Assembly: GCF_900112195.1 (NCBI RefSeq)
Contig: NZ_FOKR01000004.1
Coordinates: 154,114 to 218,113 of the forward strand
DNA from: Butyrivibrio sp. YAB3001
GTDB lineage: Bacteria > Bacillota > Clostridia > Lachnospirales > Lachnospiraceae
Reading direction: 5' to 3'
Length of the DNA: 64,000 bases
Positions 17,513-26,279 of the stretch are shown here, in pieces. A program made the translations under genes and the position numbers. The notes under the pieces were generated by a model. The model was given only the letters and a program-made list of their open reading frames with translations. It made no database searches and was not told the DNA's origin. How positions within the stretch are numbered: position 1 is the first letter of the stretch; every line of letters starts with the position of its first letter.

Positions 17513-18298
17513 TTAACTCGCTTTTCCACCACCATCCGGTCCGGGAATCCCATCTACGAATTTGTATTCTTTAAGAAAAAGCCCCATTGCAGGCGCAGTT
17601 GGTCCCGCTGCCGCTCTGTCTTTTTTCTCCAGCATTGTCTTAATATCTTCAGGAGCGCCTTTCCCCCTGCCAATCTGTAACAATGTTCCTGCAATAATTC
17701 GAACCATATTATACAGGAATCCATTACCTGTAACTGTAATGACAACCTCATCATTTTCACGAGTCACTTTCACATCTTTTATGGTTCTGACATGGCTTAA
17801 TGCCTGCGATTCAGTATTGCAAAAGCTTGTAAAATCATGTTCTCCTACTAAAAATGCTGCCGCTTCGTTCATAGCATCAATATTAAGAGGCATACTGAAA
17901 TGATATGAATAGAGCCGCTTAGTAGGTACACTCTGCTTGGTATTCAATACCCTGTATTCATATGTCTTTAAAGTATCACAATGTCTTGGATGAAATTCAG
18001 AAGAAACTTCTTTTGACTGAACAATGCAGATATCATCAGGAAGTTCATGATTAAGCGCAAAAGAAAATCTGTCCCCGGGAATTCTTGAACATGTGTCAAA
18101 TACTGCCACATTACCATACGCATGCACACCGGCATCCGTTCTGCTGGCGCCAATCACATTCACTTCTTCTCCCGTCAGACGCATGATGGCCCGATTAAGC
18201 TCACCCTCTATCGTATTGGGGGTACTACTCTGAAGCGCCCAACCGCTATAACCGGTCCCATCATATGAAACTATAAGCATTATTCTTCTACTCTGCAT
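17513..18298 (-). CDS. truA: tRNA pseudouridine synthase A
   Basis: Converts U38-U40 of the tRNA anticodon arm to pseudouridine. It has 261 residues, with the N-terminal SYDGTGYSGWALQ motif and the catalytic Asp in GASRTDAGVHAYGNV, then FLYNMVRIIAGTLLQIGRGK near the C-terminus. It ends the ecfA1-ecfA2-ecfT-truA run that follows r-protein genes in many Firmicutes. AGGT lies 9 nt before the ATG. Confidence 0.95.
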   Translation of the reverse strand: MQSRRIMLIVSYDGTGYSGWALQSSTPNTIEGELNRAIMRLTGEEVNVIGASRTDAGVHAYGNVAVFDTCSRIPGDRFSFALNHELPDDICIVQSKEVSSEFHPRHCDTLKTYEYRVLNTKQSVPTKRLYSYHFSMPLNIDAMNEAAAFLVGEHDFTSFCNTESQALSHVRTIKDVKVTRENDEVVITVTGNGFLYNMVRIIAGTLLQIGRGKGAPEDIKTMLEKKDRAAAGPTAPAMGLFLKEYKFVDGIPGPDGGGKAS

Positions 18299-18491
18299 AA
18301 AGAATTACCTATTACTATAACAACTCTATGATATCTTGAATGGATCATTAAAGATATCAGCAAACAAGCAACAAGCTAATTAAAGTCGATTTACGTCGAC
18401 GACTTGCTTGCCTCATGAATCGTGTTCCCACTAAAACCGCATTAACTGCGTATTTCTGTAATATCAAAAATACATATATTGCAATTTGGCT

Positions 18492-19295
18492 TTAGAATAA
18501 AATCCTTCCACAAATAATTACTAAAGCTAAATACACAATGATAACAAGATAAGCTATCCTATCAATATTTGAATAAATAAGCGGCTTCATCTTGGTTCTG
18601 CCTTCTCCGCCTCTGTAACATCTTGCTTCCATCGCCATAGCAAGATCATTAGCCCTTCTAAACGCTGATATAAACAACGGTACAAGAAGAGGCACAAGAC
18701 TCTTTGCCCTTGTAATAAGTGAACCGCTCTCAAAATCAGCTCCTCTTGCCATCTGAGCTTTCATGATCTTATCAGTTTCTTCCATAAGGATTGGTATAAA
18801 CCTAAGCGCGATAGACATCATCATTGCAATTTCATGAACCGGAACTTTAAATAGTTTAAGTGGTCTGAGCAGCCTTTCCAAACCATCTGTAAGATTGTTT
18901 GGCGTAGTTGTCAAAGTCATAAGAGAAGACCCAGTGATCAGGAAAATCAGTCTTATCGCCATCATTGATGCCATTTTTACACCTTCATAGGTTATGGTAA
19001 ACTTCCAAAAGCTTACAAGTTCTTTTCCCGGAGTCAGGAAAAGATTGAATATCATCGTTATAACAAGCAAGAAGAAGATGGTCTTCATTCCTCTGAAAAT
19101 AAACTTAGGCGGCACATTAGACAGCGCAATACACATTATCAGAAAAAGAGCCGCAATTATGTATCCTATAATATTATTTGCAACAAATAGCGATATGATG
19201 AACATAAATGTAGCAACAAGCTTCACCCTCGGGTCAAGCTTGTGCACTACTGATTCAGTTCTATAATATTGTCCAAGTGTAATATCTCTTAGCAT
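18492..19295 (-). CDS. ecfT: Energy-coupling factor transporter transmembrane protein EcfT
   Basis: 267 residues with several membrane segments. It carries the two Ala-Arg-Gly-type coupling motifs that bind the EcfA ATPases: MARGADFE and MEARCYRGG. EcfT links the ATPases to exchangeable S components that import vitamins and metals. The start overlaps the end of ecfA2 by 7 nt, showing translational coupling. The solitary S component at 11806-12339 is a likely client. Confidence 0.95.
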   Translation of the reverse strand: MLRDITLGQYYRTESVVHKLDPRVKLVATFMFIISLFVANNIIGYIIAALFLIMCIALSNVPPKFIFRGMKTIFFLLVITMIFNLFLTPGKELVSFWKFTITYEGVKMASMMAIRLIFLITGSSLMTLTTTPNNLTDGLERLLRPLKLFKVPVHEIAMMMSIALRFIPILMEETDKIMKAQMARGADFESGSLITRAKSLVPLLVPLFISAFRRANDLAMAMEARCYRGGEGRTKMKPLIYSNIDRIAYLVIIVYLALVIICGRILF

Positions 19296-20140
19296 TTTCC
19301 AAACGCCTTCAGTATCTCATTTTTTGCATCTTCCAAAGTTGTGACATCGCTGTCTACTGGAAAGCCTGCCTGCTTAAGTTCCTGCATAATATATGTAACC
19401 TGCGGTGCAGCAAGTCCAATCTGTTCAAGTTCCTTATAATGTCTGAAAACCTCTTTGGGTTCATCATCAAAAGCAACTCTTCCTTTATTCATAACAATAA
19501 TTCTCTGAACATAATTAGCAACATCTTCCATGCTATGACTTACAAGAATTATTGTAATTCCCATTTCTTTATGAAGCTTAGAAATAAGGTTTAGTATATC
19601 TTCCCTTCCCTTAGGATCAAGTCCTGCTGTAGGCTCATCAAGAATAAGCACTTCTGGTTTCATCGCTAAGACACCGGCAATAGCAACTCTTCTTTTTTGG
19701 CCTCCGGAAAGATCAAAGGGAGACTGATAAAAATACTCATCGTCAAAACCAACCTGTTTGAGAGCTTCATATGCTCTAAGTTCAACTTCTTTTTGTGGAA
19801 GTCCCAGATTCTTAGGGCCAAAACATACGTCTTTAAAGCAATCCGTTTCAAATAACTGATGCTCCGGATACTGAAAAACAAGACCAACCTTCGCTCTCAA
19901 GGCTTTTCTGTCATAATCAGCATCATGAATATCTTTACCATCATAAAAAACGCTTCCGCTTGTAGGCTTCTCAAGACCGTTCATATGCTGAATGAGCGTA
20001 GATTTTCCAGAACCTGTATGTCCAATGAGTCCAACAAACTGACCATTTGGAATGTTGAGACACACATCAATAAGCGCAGGATGCGCCATTGCAGTATCTT
20101 CATCGTATATGTAGTTAACATGATCTAATATTATGGACAT
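19289..20140 (-). CDS. ecfA2: Energy-coupling factor transporter ATPase EcfA2
   Basis: 283 residues. Walker A is GHTGSGKSTLIQHMNGL, the Q loop is VFQYPEHQLFE, the signature is LSGGQKRRVAIAGV, and Walker B is VLILDEPTAGLDP. It pairs with EcfA1 to drive group II ECF transporters. It is separated from ecfA1 by 118 AT-rich nt and overlaps ecfT. Confidence 0.95.
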   Translation of the reverse strand: MSIILDHVNYIYDEDTAMAHPALIDVCLNIPNGQFVGLIGHTGSGKSTLIQHMNGLEKPTSGSVFYDGKDIHDADYDRKALRAKVGLVFQYPEHQLFETDCFKDVCFGPKNLGLPQKEVELRAYEALKQVGFDDEYFYQSPFDLSGGQKRRVAIAGVLAMKPEVLILDEPTAGLDPKGREDILNLISKLHKEMGITIILVSHSMEDVANYVQRIIVMNKGRVAFDDEPKEVFRHYKELEQIGLAAPQVTYIMQELKQAGFPVDSDVTTLEDAKNEILKAFGKC

Positions 20141-20258
20141 TTAATTATCTCCATATAATGAAAAATCTTTGTTTTCTATATTTTTCAAATATTTTTATAT
20201 AAAAATGCACCTGGCATGCGAATTTTCCTCAGTTCAGCATCACCAAAATATTTGAACT

Positions 20259-21104
20259 TTATTTCAGACGTTTCAATTCGTTGATTAGTTCTTCCCTAGA
20301 TAGTATTCCTTCTGGCAATGGTAACCCTGCATTTCTAAGTTCATGTGCCAAAAGAGTTACCTGTGGAACACCAAGACGCAGTTCTTTTAACTTATCGACC
20401 TGTGAAAAGATTTCTCTGGGTGTACCCGACATCTCAACATGCCCTTTATCCATTACAAACACCTTATCTGCATATATAACCTCTTCCATATAATGCGTTA
20501 TAAGAATAATTGTAATGTTCTCAACTTCATTTAATGCCCTGGCAGCTCTTATAACTTCTTTTCGGCCGTTTGGATCAAGCATGGCAGTAGGTTCATCAAA
20601 TATGATGCATTTAGGATGCATAGCTATGACACCAGCGATTGAAACTCGCTGTTTTTGTCCACCTGACAGATGGTTAGGAGAAGCTTTTCTAAACTGTAGC
20701 ATTCCAACTGTTTTAAGACTCTCCTCAACTCTTTCCCATATTTCTTCAGTAGGGATTCCCATATTCTCTGGTCCGAATCCCACATCCTCTTCAACTACCT
20801 GACCTATTATCTGGTTATCAGGATTCTGGAATACCATACCAGCCTTCTGACGAATTTCCCAAATATTCTTGTCCTCTTCCGTATTAAGACCGTCAATAAA
20901 GACTTCACCCTCAGTTGGGTATAAAAGCGCATTAAAATGCTTAGCAAGGGTTGATTTACCTGAACCATTATGTCCTAAAATTGCGATGAACTGGCCGGGC
21001 TCAACAGATAGATTCACCCCATCCACCGCTCTGGTAATACCTTCTACGTTGCCTTCATCATCACGGCGTATATATTCAAATACAAGATTTTTGGTACGAA
21101 TCAT
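20259..21104 (-). CDS. ecfA1: Energy-coupling factor transporter ATPase EcfA1
   Basis: 281 residues. Walker A is GHNGSGKSTLAKHFN, the Q loop is VFQNPDNQIIGQ, the signature is LSGGQKQRVSIAGV, and Walker B is CIIFDEPTAMLDP. In many Firmicutes this gene directly follows rplQ. Here an oppositely oriented peptidase gene separates the two, so ecfA1 probably has its own promoter in 21105-21292. Confidence 0.95.
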   Translation of the reverse strand: MIRTKNLVFEYIRRDDEGNVEGITRAVDGVNLSVEPGQFIAILGHNGSGKSTLAKHFNALLYPTEGEVFIDGLNTEEDKNIWEIRQKAGMVFQNPDNQIIGQVVEEDVGFGPENMGIPTEEIWERVEESLKTVGMLQFRKASPNHLSGGQKQRVSIAGVIAMHPKCIIFDEPTAMLDPNGRKEVIRAARALNEVENITIILITHYMEEVIYADKVFVMDKGHVEMSGTPREIFSQVDKLKELRLGVPQVTLLAHELRNAGLPLPEGILSREELINELKRLK

Positions 21105-21292
21105 AATTTTCGCTTCTTTTCATTTGCTCGTTTGCGTCTTTATTGTCTAATAACAAATACAATCAGTCAAAGCCGACGCCTATTCATAAAATCAATAAAT
21201 TACGCAACCATTTTTTCACTGCACCATTTTACTAGAGTTTTTAAGCAAATACAAGTTATTAGTGGTAATATAGATATGTTATAAAAATAATA

Positions 21293-22243
21293 ATGGGACA
21301 GAATGATACAATGAATAAATATATTAAGGATATTATTTTATTATTCGGAATAATAATAGTATGTGGATTCGTTGCCAGATTCATGGCAAGAGGTGAAACG
21401 TTGGCTGAATACGATGCTAAAAATCATAAAGAAAAAGTAATTTCCGAGGCTGATTCATCAACTACTGCAAACAGTTCATGTGTTGAATCATCTACTGAGA
21501 CTGGCAGTGATACTGTCGTCTCCAATGATTCCTCTGATACTTTAACAACATCTTCGCAAGCCAGCATTGGTACAAATAACTCAATCACTAATAATGAGAA
21601 TTCCAACACTAATTTAGCATCAAATAACAGCTCTTCTATTTCATCAGAAGAAAAAACTATTTATTCAGATGGTTTTTACTACTCTCCTCTTACAGAACAG
21701 ATTATAGCTAGAATAACAGGTGTCTCTTATAAAGAGAATAATAATATCAGTCTTGATGAACTTAGTTACTGCTCACTTCTATATAATGATTTTTATGGAG
21801 AGACACAGACCGGCGAACTCATATGTAATTCATCAATCGCACAGGATGTTATAGAAATATTTTATGAACTATATGAGGGCGGATATCAGATAGAGAGCAT
21901 CAAACTCATAGACGAATTCAATGCTGATGACGAATTATCTATGGAGGCAAATAACACTTCATGCTTTAATTACAGAGAAGTTGCAGGTACAAAAAAGCTT
22001 TCAAAACATGCCTACGGACTTGCAATAGACATAAACCCTTTCTACAACCCTTATATCACATATAAAAAAGATGGTACACATAATATTGCTCCTGCAGGAA
22101 GTGATGCTTACGCTGACAGAACATCATCTTTTCCTTATAAGATTGACGAAAATGATCTTGCTTACAAACTCTTCAAAGCTCATGGCTTTAAATGGGGTGG
22201 TGATTGGAACTCTTCTAAAGATTATCAACACTTTGAACGGTAG
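21293..22243 (+). CDS. M15-family D-Ala-D-Ala carboxypeptidase / peptidoglycan peptidase
   Basis: 316 residues: an N-terminal membrane anchor (about 11-30), a Ser/Thr/Asn-rich stalk (about 50-120), then an M15C zinc peptidase domain. Ligands are visible as H239 and D246 (SKHAYGLAIDINPF) and H313 (DYQHFER), with FKWGGDW just before. It should trim cell-wall peptides outside the membrane. It is encoded on the plus strand between rplQ and ecfA1, both on the minus strand. The ATG at 21293 and the one at 21311 both lack a strong ribosome site. Confidence 0.85.
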   Translation: MGQNDTMNKYIKDIILLFGIIIVCGFVARFMARGETLAEYDAKNHKEKVISEADSSTTANSSCVESSTETGSDTVVSNDSSDTLTTSSQASIGTNNSITNNENSNTNLASNNSSSISSEEKTIYSDGFYYSPLTEQIIARITGVSYKENNNISLDELSYCSLLYNDFYGETQTGELICNSSIAQDVIEIFYELYEGGYQIESIKLIDEFNADDELSMEANNTSCFNYREVAGTKKLSKHAYGLAIDINPFYNPYITYKKDGTHNIAPAGSDAYADRTSSFPYKIDENDLAYKLFKAHGFKWGGDWNSSKDYQHFER

Positions 22244-22273
22244 AAAAACCATAATAGAGTTTTAATTTTCAAC

Positions 22274-22312
22274 AAAAAAGAGATGGCCCCATAAAAGGAC
22301 TATCTCTTATTT
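22274..22312. terminator. Terminator shared by rplQ and the M15 gene
   Basis: AAGAGAT (22278-22284) and ATCTCTT (22302-22308) form the stem. On the minus strand it is followed by TTTTTT, ending the alpha operon after rplQ. It also lies just downstream of the convergent peptidase gene. Confidence 0.8.
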
Positions 22313-22329
22313 ATTACTCAGCTTACAAA

Positions 22330-22866
22330 TTAAACAAGCTCAAGTACAACCATCATAGCTGCATCGCCTTTTCTCTGACCAATCTTGATCATTCTTGTGT
22401 ATCCACCCTTGCGATCTGCATACTTAGGGCCATACTCATCGAAAAGCTTAGCTACAAGATCAACATTCTTTGTGTTTTTCTTTCTTCCAGCGTTCTCTGT
22501 AGGAACTTCAACTACTGGGTAAAGAGTCTTAAGCAGCTGTCTTCTTGCATGCATACGTGAAGGCATATCCTTCTTGATTTCCTTCTTTACAGTTGTGAAC
22601 TTTGTAACCTTCTTACCGTCAACAACTTCCTTTACTCTTCTGCCATCTTTATCCTTCTCAGGAACCTTAGCTTCAACAGTAACTGTCTCGAAGTTGTCCT
22701 TTTCCTTTGCAGCAAGTGTGATCATAGGCTCTACGATCTTCTTGATTTCCTTTGCTCTTGCTTCTGTTGTAACAATCTTTCCATTGTAAAGAAGTGCTGT
22801 TACCTGGTTACGAAGAAGTGCTCTTCTAGGTTTTGTTGCTTTTCCAAGCTTTCTGTACATTGCCAT
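22330..22866 (-). CDS. rplQ: Ribosomal protein L17, extended form
   Basis: 178 residues, against about 120 in most bacteria. The core MYRKLGKATKPRRALLRNQV and the C-terminal GYTRMIKIGQRKGDAA are conserved. A charged insertion of about 40 residues (EAKVPEKDKDGRRVKEVVDG and following) accounts for the excess. The start is the ATG at 22866 after AAAGGA; an upstream in-frame ATG (22986) would add 40 non-L17 residues. It is the last gene of the alpha operon. Confidence 0.95.
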   Translation of the reverse strand: MAMYRKLGKATKPRRALLRNQVTALLYNGKIVTTEARAKEIKKIVEPMITLAAKEKDNFETVTVEAKVPEKDKDGRRVKEVVDGKKVTKFTTVKKEIKKDMPSRMHARRQLLKTLYPVVEVPTENAGRKKNTKNVDLVAKLFDEYGPKYADRKGGYTRMIKIGQRKGDAAMMVVLELV

Positions 22867-22888
22867 GATTATAATTCCTTTCTCATTT

Positions 22889-22982
22889 GCAGGATTCCTC
22901 CTGCATTGGTACATCACAAAATGCGCTTTGGTCTTATTCTTATGATGCTTGTTATTGTTACCATGGTGCATAATTGCACCAT
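22889..22982 (-). promoter_or_regulatory. Two hairpins in the rpoA-rplQ gap
   Basis: GCAGGA/TCCTGC (22889-22904) sits just upstream of the rplQ ribosome site. ATGGTGCA/TGCACCAT (22963-22970, 22975-22982) lies further upstream. Neither has a T run, so they may be processing or translational control stems. Confidence 0.5.
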
Positions 22983-23055
22983 CCATTATGAGAATCCGCT
23001 TCAGTACACTTTGGATTTACCTTCAGCGAATATCATTTATAGATAAATCTTTAAA

Positions 23056-24015
23056 TTACTGCTCGCTGTCCTGTCTAAGAGAAAGTCCAAGCTCATCAAG
23101 CTTAGCAAGAACTTCTTCTAAAGACTTGCGACCAAGATTACGTACTTTCATCATATCATCAGAAGTTTTATTTGCAAGCTCCTGAACGGTATTGATACCA
23201 GCTCTCTTAAGGCAATTGAATGAACGAACTGAAAGTTCAAGTTCATCAATAGACATCTCGAGAACCTTGCCCTTCTCGTCATCTTCCTTCTCTACCATAA
23301 CCTCAGCGGTCTTAGCATTTTCAGAAAGATCAATGAAAAGGCTCAAATGCTCACTAAGTACCTTTGCTGCAAGGCTTACAGCCTCATCTGGAGCAAGTGT
23401 ACCATCTGTATGAACATCAAGTGTTAATTTATCAAAATCAGTAACCTGACCTACACGAGTATTCTCTACAGTTATATTTACTCTTTCTACAGGTGTATAA
23501 ATAGAATCGATTGCGATCACGCCAATTGGAAGATCGCCGCCTTTGTTCTTATCAGAGCTAACATAACCTCTTCCCTTTGTGATAGTAAGCTCCATGTAAA
23601 GCTTAGCATCTTTGCCGGAAAGTGTAGCGATAACCTGATCAGGATTCATGATCTCTATATCCTGGTCTACCTGAATATCAGATGCTCTAACAACACCCTC
23701 ACCATTGAATTCAATATATGCAACCTTTGGCTCGTTTGTGTCAGAAGAATTCTTAATTGAAAGATTCTTGATATTCATGATAATTTCAGTTACATCTTCC
23801 TTTACACCAGGAATAGAACTGAATTCATGCAGTACGCCTTCGATTTTGACCTGACTTACTGCTGCACCAGGTAAAGAAGAGAGCATAATCCTACGAAGGG
23901 AATTGCCCAGTGTAATACCGTAACCTCTCTCAAGAGGCTCTACTACGAATTTACCATACTTCTTATCATCTGAGATTTCAGCAACTTCAATATTTGGTCT
24001 TTCAAAATCAAACAC
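23056..24015 (-). CDS. rpoA: RNA polymerase alpha subunit
   Basis: 319 residues. The N-terminal dimerisation domain has [23 protein letters not shown], and the C-terminal domain has [19 protein letters not shown] and [12 protein letters not shown] for UP-element and activator contacts. The start codon is GTG (24013-24015), 7 nt after AAGGAGGG. It is in the alpha operon between rpsD and rplQ. Confidence 0.97.
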   Translation of the reverse strand: MFDFERPNIEVAEISDDKKYGKFVVEPLERGYGITLGNSLRRIMLSSLPGAAVSQVKIEGVLHEFSSIPGVKEDVTEIIMNIKNLSIKNSSDTNEPKVAYIEFNGEGVVRASDIQVDQDIEIMNPDQVIATLSGKDAKLYMELTITKGRGYVSSDKNKGGDLPIGVIAIDSIYTPVERVNITVENTRVGQVTDFDKLTLDVHTDGTLAPDEAVSLAAKVLSEHLSLFIDLSENAKTAEVMVEKEDDEKGKVLEMSIDELELSVRSFNCLKRAGINTVQELANKTSDDMMKVRNLGRKSLEEVLAKLDELGLSLRQDSEQ

Positions 24016-24068
24016 TGATATACCCTCCTTATGTGGTTTGTCAACAAGTTATATATCAAGTTTCCATT

Positions 24069-24097
24069 GTCATAAATCAACAAAGTTGATTTATGAC
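24069..24097 (-). promoter_or_regulatory. 13-bp perfect stem-loop between rpsD and rpoA
   Basis: GTCATAAATCAAC and GTTGATTTATGAC are perfect inverted arms around AAA. No T run follows on the minus strand, so it is not a typical terminator. It may be an mRNA processing site or stabilising stem separating rpoA from the r-protein message. Confidence 0.6.
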
Positions 24098-24120
24098 TTT
24101 GAAAACCTATATTAATTATA

Positions 24121-24714
24121 TTACTTTGAATACAACTCGACTATAAGCATTTCGTCAACTGGTACATCAATTGCTTCTCTTGAAGGAAGCTCCTTAACAG
24201 TACCCTGAAGATTGTCCTTGTTAACATCAATCCACTCAGGAACAAGTCTGCTAGCAGTGATCTCAGCAATATCCTTAAATCTCTGGATATTCTTAGCTGC
24301 TTCTTTAACTTCAATAACATCCCCAGCCTTGATACGGTATGAAGGAACGTTAATCATCTTGCCATTTACAAGAATAAACTTGTGAAGAACTACCTGTCTA
24401 GCTTCTCTTCTTGTTCTAGCAAATCCCATTCTGAATACTACATTATCAAGTCTAGACTCAAGAATTGTCATAAGGTTTGTACCTGTCTGACCCTTCATTC
24501 TGTCAGCGATATCATAGTAGTTTCTGAAAGGCTTCTCAAGAACGCCATAGATGAACTTTGCCTTCTGTTTCTCACGAAGCTGAAGTCCGTACTCGCTCAT
24601 CTTCTTACCAGCTCTTGCTGATGTTCTCTTTGACTTCTTGTCATATCCAAGGAAAGTTGGATCTAAATCAAGTGATCTGCATCTCTTTAATACTGGAACT
24701 CTGTTTACTGCCAT
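24121..24714 (-). CDS. rpsD: Ribosomal protein S4
   Basis: 197 residues with the S4 RNA-binding domain (LESRLDNVVFRMGFARTRREARQVVLH) in the middle. It is a primary 16S rRNA binder that nucleates the 30S body. The N-terminal RCRSLDLDPTF lacks the Cys-zinc cluster seen in some S4 paralogues. AAAGGAG precedes the ATG. Confidence 0.97.
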   Translation of the reverse strand: MAVNRVPVLKRCRSLDLDPTFLGYDKKSKRTSARAGKKMSEYGLQLREKQKAKFIYGVLEKPFRNYYDIADRMKGQTGTNLMTILESRLDNVVFRMGFARTRREARQVVLHKFILVNGKMINVPSYRIKAGDVIEVKEAAKNIQRFKDIAEITASRLVPEWIDVNKDNLQGTVKELPSREAIDVPVDEMLIVELYSK

Positions 24715-24774
24715 TTTGGCTCCTTTCTTTTACTCAGAATTACTATACGATTCTGATGTTGTTTACAATGTTCT

Positions 24775-24791
24775 GCTAACTTTATGTTAGC
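24775..24791 (-). promoter_or_regulatory. Small hairpin in the rpsK-rpsD gap
   Basis: GCTAAC (24775-24780) and GTTAGC (24786-24791) can pair in the 154-nt rpsK-rpsD gap. It is one of several intercistronic hairpins in this cluster and has no T run. Confidence 0.35.
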
Positions 24792-24868
24792 GATTTCACC
24801 TTCGTCCAACGAGTTTACATAGAATAAAAAATTTATTAGCACATGTAACTACATTGTTTGAGCAACGA

Positions 24869-25279
24869 TTATACTCTACGACGCTTAGGTGGGCGGCATC
24901 CGTTATGTGGTACAGGTGTTACGTCTGTGATAGATGTAACTGTAAGACCGCTTGCAGCAAGAGCTCTGATTGCAGCTTCTCTTCCTGATCCTGGTCCCTT
25001 AACGAATACATCAACAGTCTTAAGGCCATGAATAAGAGCAGCCTTAGTTGCTGTCTCTGCAGCTACCTGTGCAGCATAAGGAGTAGATTTCCTTGAACCC
25101 TTAAATCCCAGACCGCCAGCACTTGCCCAGCTAAGAGCGTTACCTGCAGCATCAGTCAATGTAACGATTGTGTTGTTGAATGATGACTGGATATGTGCCT
25201 GTCCGTGTTCAACGTTTTTCTTGACACGCTTCTTTGCAGCTGCCTTCTTTGCAGCTGAAGATGATTTCTGATTTGCCAT
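24869..25279 (-). CDS. rpsK: Ribosomal protein S11
   Basis: 136 residues. It carries [19 protein letters not shown] near the N-terminus and the C-terminal [18 protein letters not shown] signature. It forms part of the 30S platform near the mRNA exit. An Ala/Lys-rich N-terminal tail ([17 protein letters not shown]) is typical of Firmicute S11. Alpha operon. Confidence 0.97.
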   Translation of the reverse strand: MANQKSSSAAKKAAAKKRVKKNVEHGQAHIQSSFNNTIVTLTDAAGNALSWASAGGLGFKGSRKSTPYAAQVAAETATKAALIHGLKTVDVFVKGPGSGREAAIRALAASGLTVTSITDVTPVPHNGCRPPKRRRV

Positions 25280-25380
25280 TTTAAACTAACCTACTTTCTT
25301 CCTATAAAATACTTGTTAAATGTTTCTTCGAACCTGCCATGCACGGGTTCTAAAATATTATACAAAAGCTTTGGAAAGAA

Positions 25381-25749
25381 TTATTTCTTCTTATTAGCGA
25401 TTGTTCTCTTTGGTCCTTTTCTTGTTCTTGCATTTGTCTTAGTTCTCTGACCACGGCAAGGAAGTCCTCTTCTATGACGCATTCCTCTGAAGCATCCGAT
25501 CTCAGTGAGTCTCTTGATGTTCATAGCAACTTCTCTTCTGAGGTCACCTTCTACTTCGTAGTCGTTACCGATAATCTCGGCGATTTTCTTTACTTCATCA
25601 TCTGTAAGATCACGAACACGTGTGTCCGGATTTACTTTTGCTGCTTCGAGAATCTTGTTTGAGCTTGTTCTACCAATTCCGTAGATGTATGTCAAACCAA
25701 TCTCTACTCGCTTATCTCTAGGTAAATCTACACCTGCAATACGAGCCAT
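25381..25749 (-). CDS. rpsM: Ribosomal protein S13
   Basis: 122 residues. It has [20 protein letters not shown], the helix-two-turn-helix [11 protein letters not shown], and the basic tail [18 protein letters not shown] that reaches the P-site tRNA. It forms inter-subunit bridges from the 30S head. Alpha operon, 183 nt after rpmJ. Confidence 0.97.
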   Translation of the reverse strand: MARIAGVDLPRDKRVEIGLTYIYGIGRTSSNKILEAAKVNPDTRVRDLTDDEVKKIAEIIGNDYEVEGDLRREVAMNIKRLTEIGCFRGMRHRRGLPCRGQRTKTNARTRKGPKRTIANKKK

Positions 25750-25838
25750 TTTAATTCCTCCATAAAATAAAAAAATAAACTATATGAGAAGTTTTACTCC
25801 TCTTGCTCTAGAATACTTATGTAGAGCTGTTACTTGTT

Positions 25839-25919
25839 TGATTGGGGCAACCATTACGCCCAATCGGACAGTATTTAATCCGATCTTTCCAATACACATT
25901 GGTATCAAAAAGTAATCCG
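25839..25919 (-). promoter_or_regulatory. Hairpin cluster in the rpmJ-rpsM gap
   Basis: GATTGGGG with CCCAATC (about 25839-25864), ATCGGA with TCCGAT (near 25862-25883), and CCAAT/ATTGG (near 25889-25902) can form consecutive stems upstream of rpsM. They may regulate or process the alpha operon message. The first two share bases and may compete. Confidence 0.4.
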
Positions 25920-25932
25920 AAAACGGCTCGAA

Positions 25933-26046
25933 TTAACCCTGTCTCTGTTTGTGTTTAGGGTTGTCACAGATTACTCTGATAACGCCCTTTCTCTTAATAA
26001 CCTTGCACTTTTCGCACATAGGCTTAACAGAAGACCTAACTTTCAT
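25933..26046 (-). CDS. rpmJ: Ribosomal protein L36
   Basis: 37 residues, the Cys4-type zinc ribbon form: [20 protein letters not shown], then [13 protein letters not shown] with ligands C11, C14, C27 and H32. The start is the ATG at 26046 after AAAGGAG. An upstream extension to 26124 is not L36-like. It opens the alpha operon segment, which here has its own promoter. Confidence 0.96.
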   Translation of the reverse strand: MKVRSSVKPMCEKCKVIKRKGVIRVICDNPKHKQRQG

Positions 26047-26129
26047 TGTTACTCCTTTCCTGCATGGTAAAAACAGCATAATGCCTAAAGAAGGGCAAAC
26101 TATCCCCTCTTCTAAAAAGACCATTTATC

Positions 26130-26158
26130 ATATTAGCACTTTGTTTGTTATTAATCAA
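26130..26158 (-). promoter_or_regulatory. Promoter of the rpmJ-rpsM-rpsK-rpsD-rpoA-rplQ segment
   Basis: TTGATT (26153-26158), a 17-bp spacer, then TAATAT (26130-26135) on the minus strand. Transcription would start near 26123, giving an rpmJ leader of about 75 nt. A separate promoter is expected because the permease/transglutaminase insertion and a terminator lie just upstream. Confidence 0.55.
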
Positions 26159-26218
26159 CTACTTTTTAACATTTTTTCACAAAATATTTTTAAATTAGTT
26201 TGTATGCTCATTAATTAA

Positions 26219-26250
26219 AATCAGAAACCCGCAGTAAATGCGGGCTTCTG
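26219..26250 (-). terminator. Terminator after the transglutaminase gene
   Basis: CCCGCA/TGCGGG (26228-26233, 26239-26244) form a GC-rich stem 30 nt past the stop of the transglutaminase-like gene. TTTCTGATTTT follows on the minus strand. Confidence 0.7.
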
Positions 26251-26279
26251 CATTCTTATTTTAGATATATTTCTTTATA

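Noticed and set aside
22867-22986. L17 start at 22986
   Set aside because: The extra 40 residues do not resemble L17, and a good ribosome site precedes the ATG at 22866.
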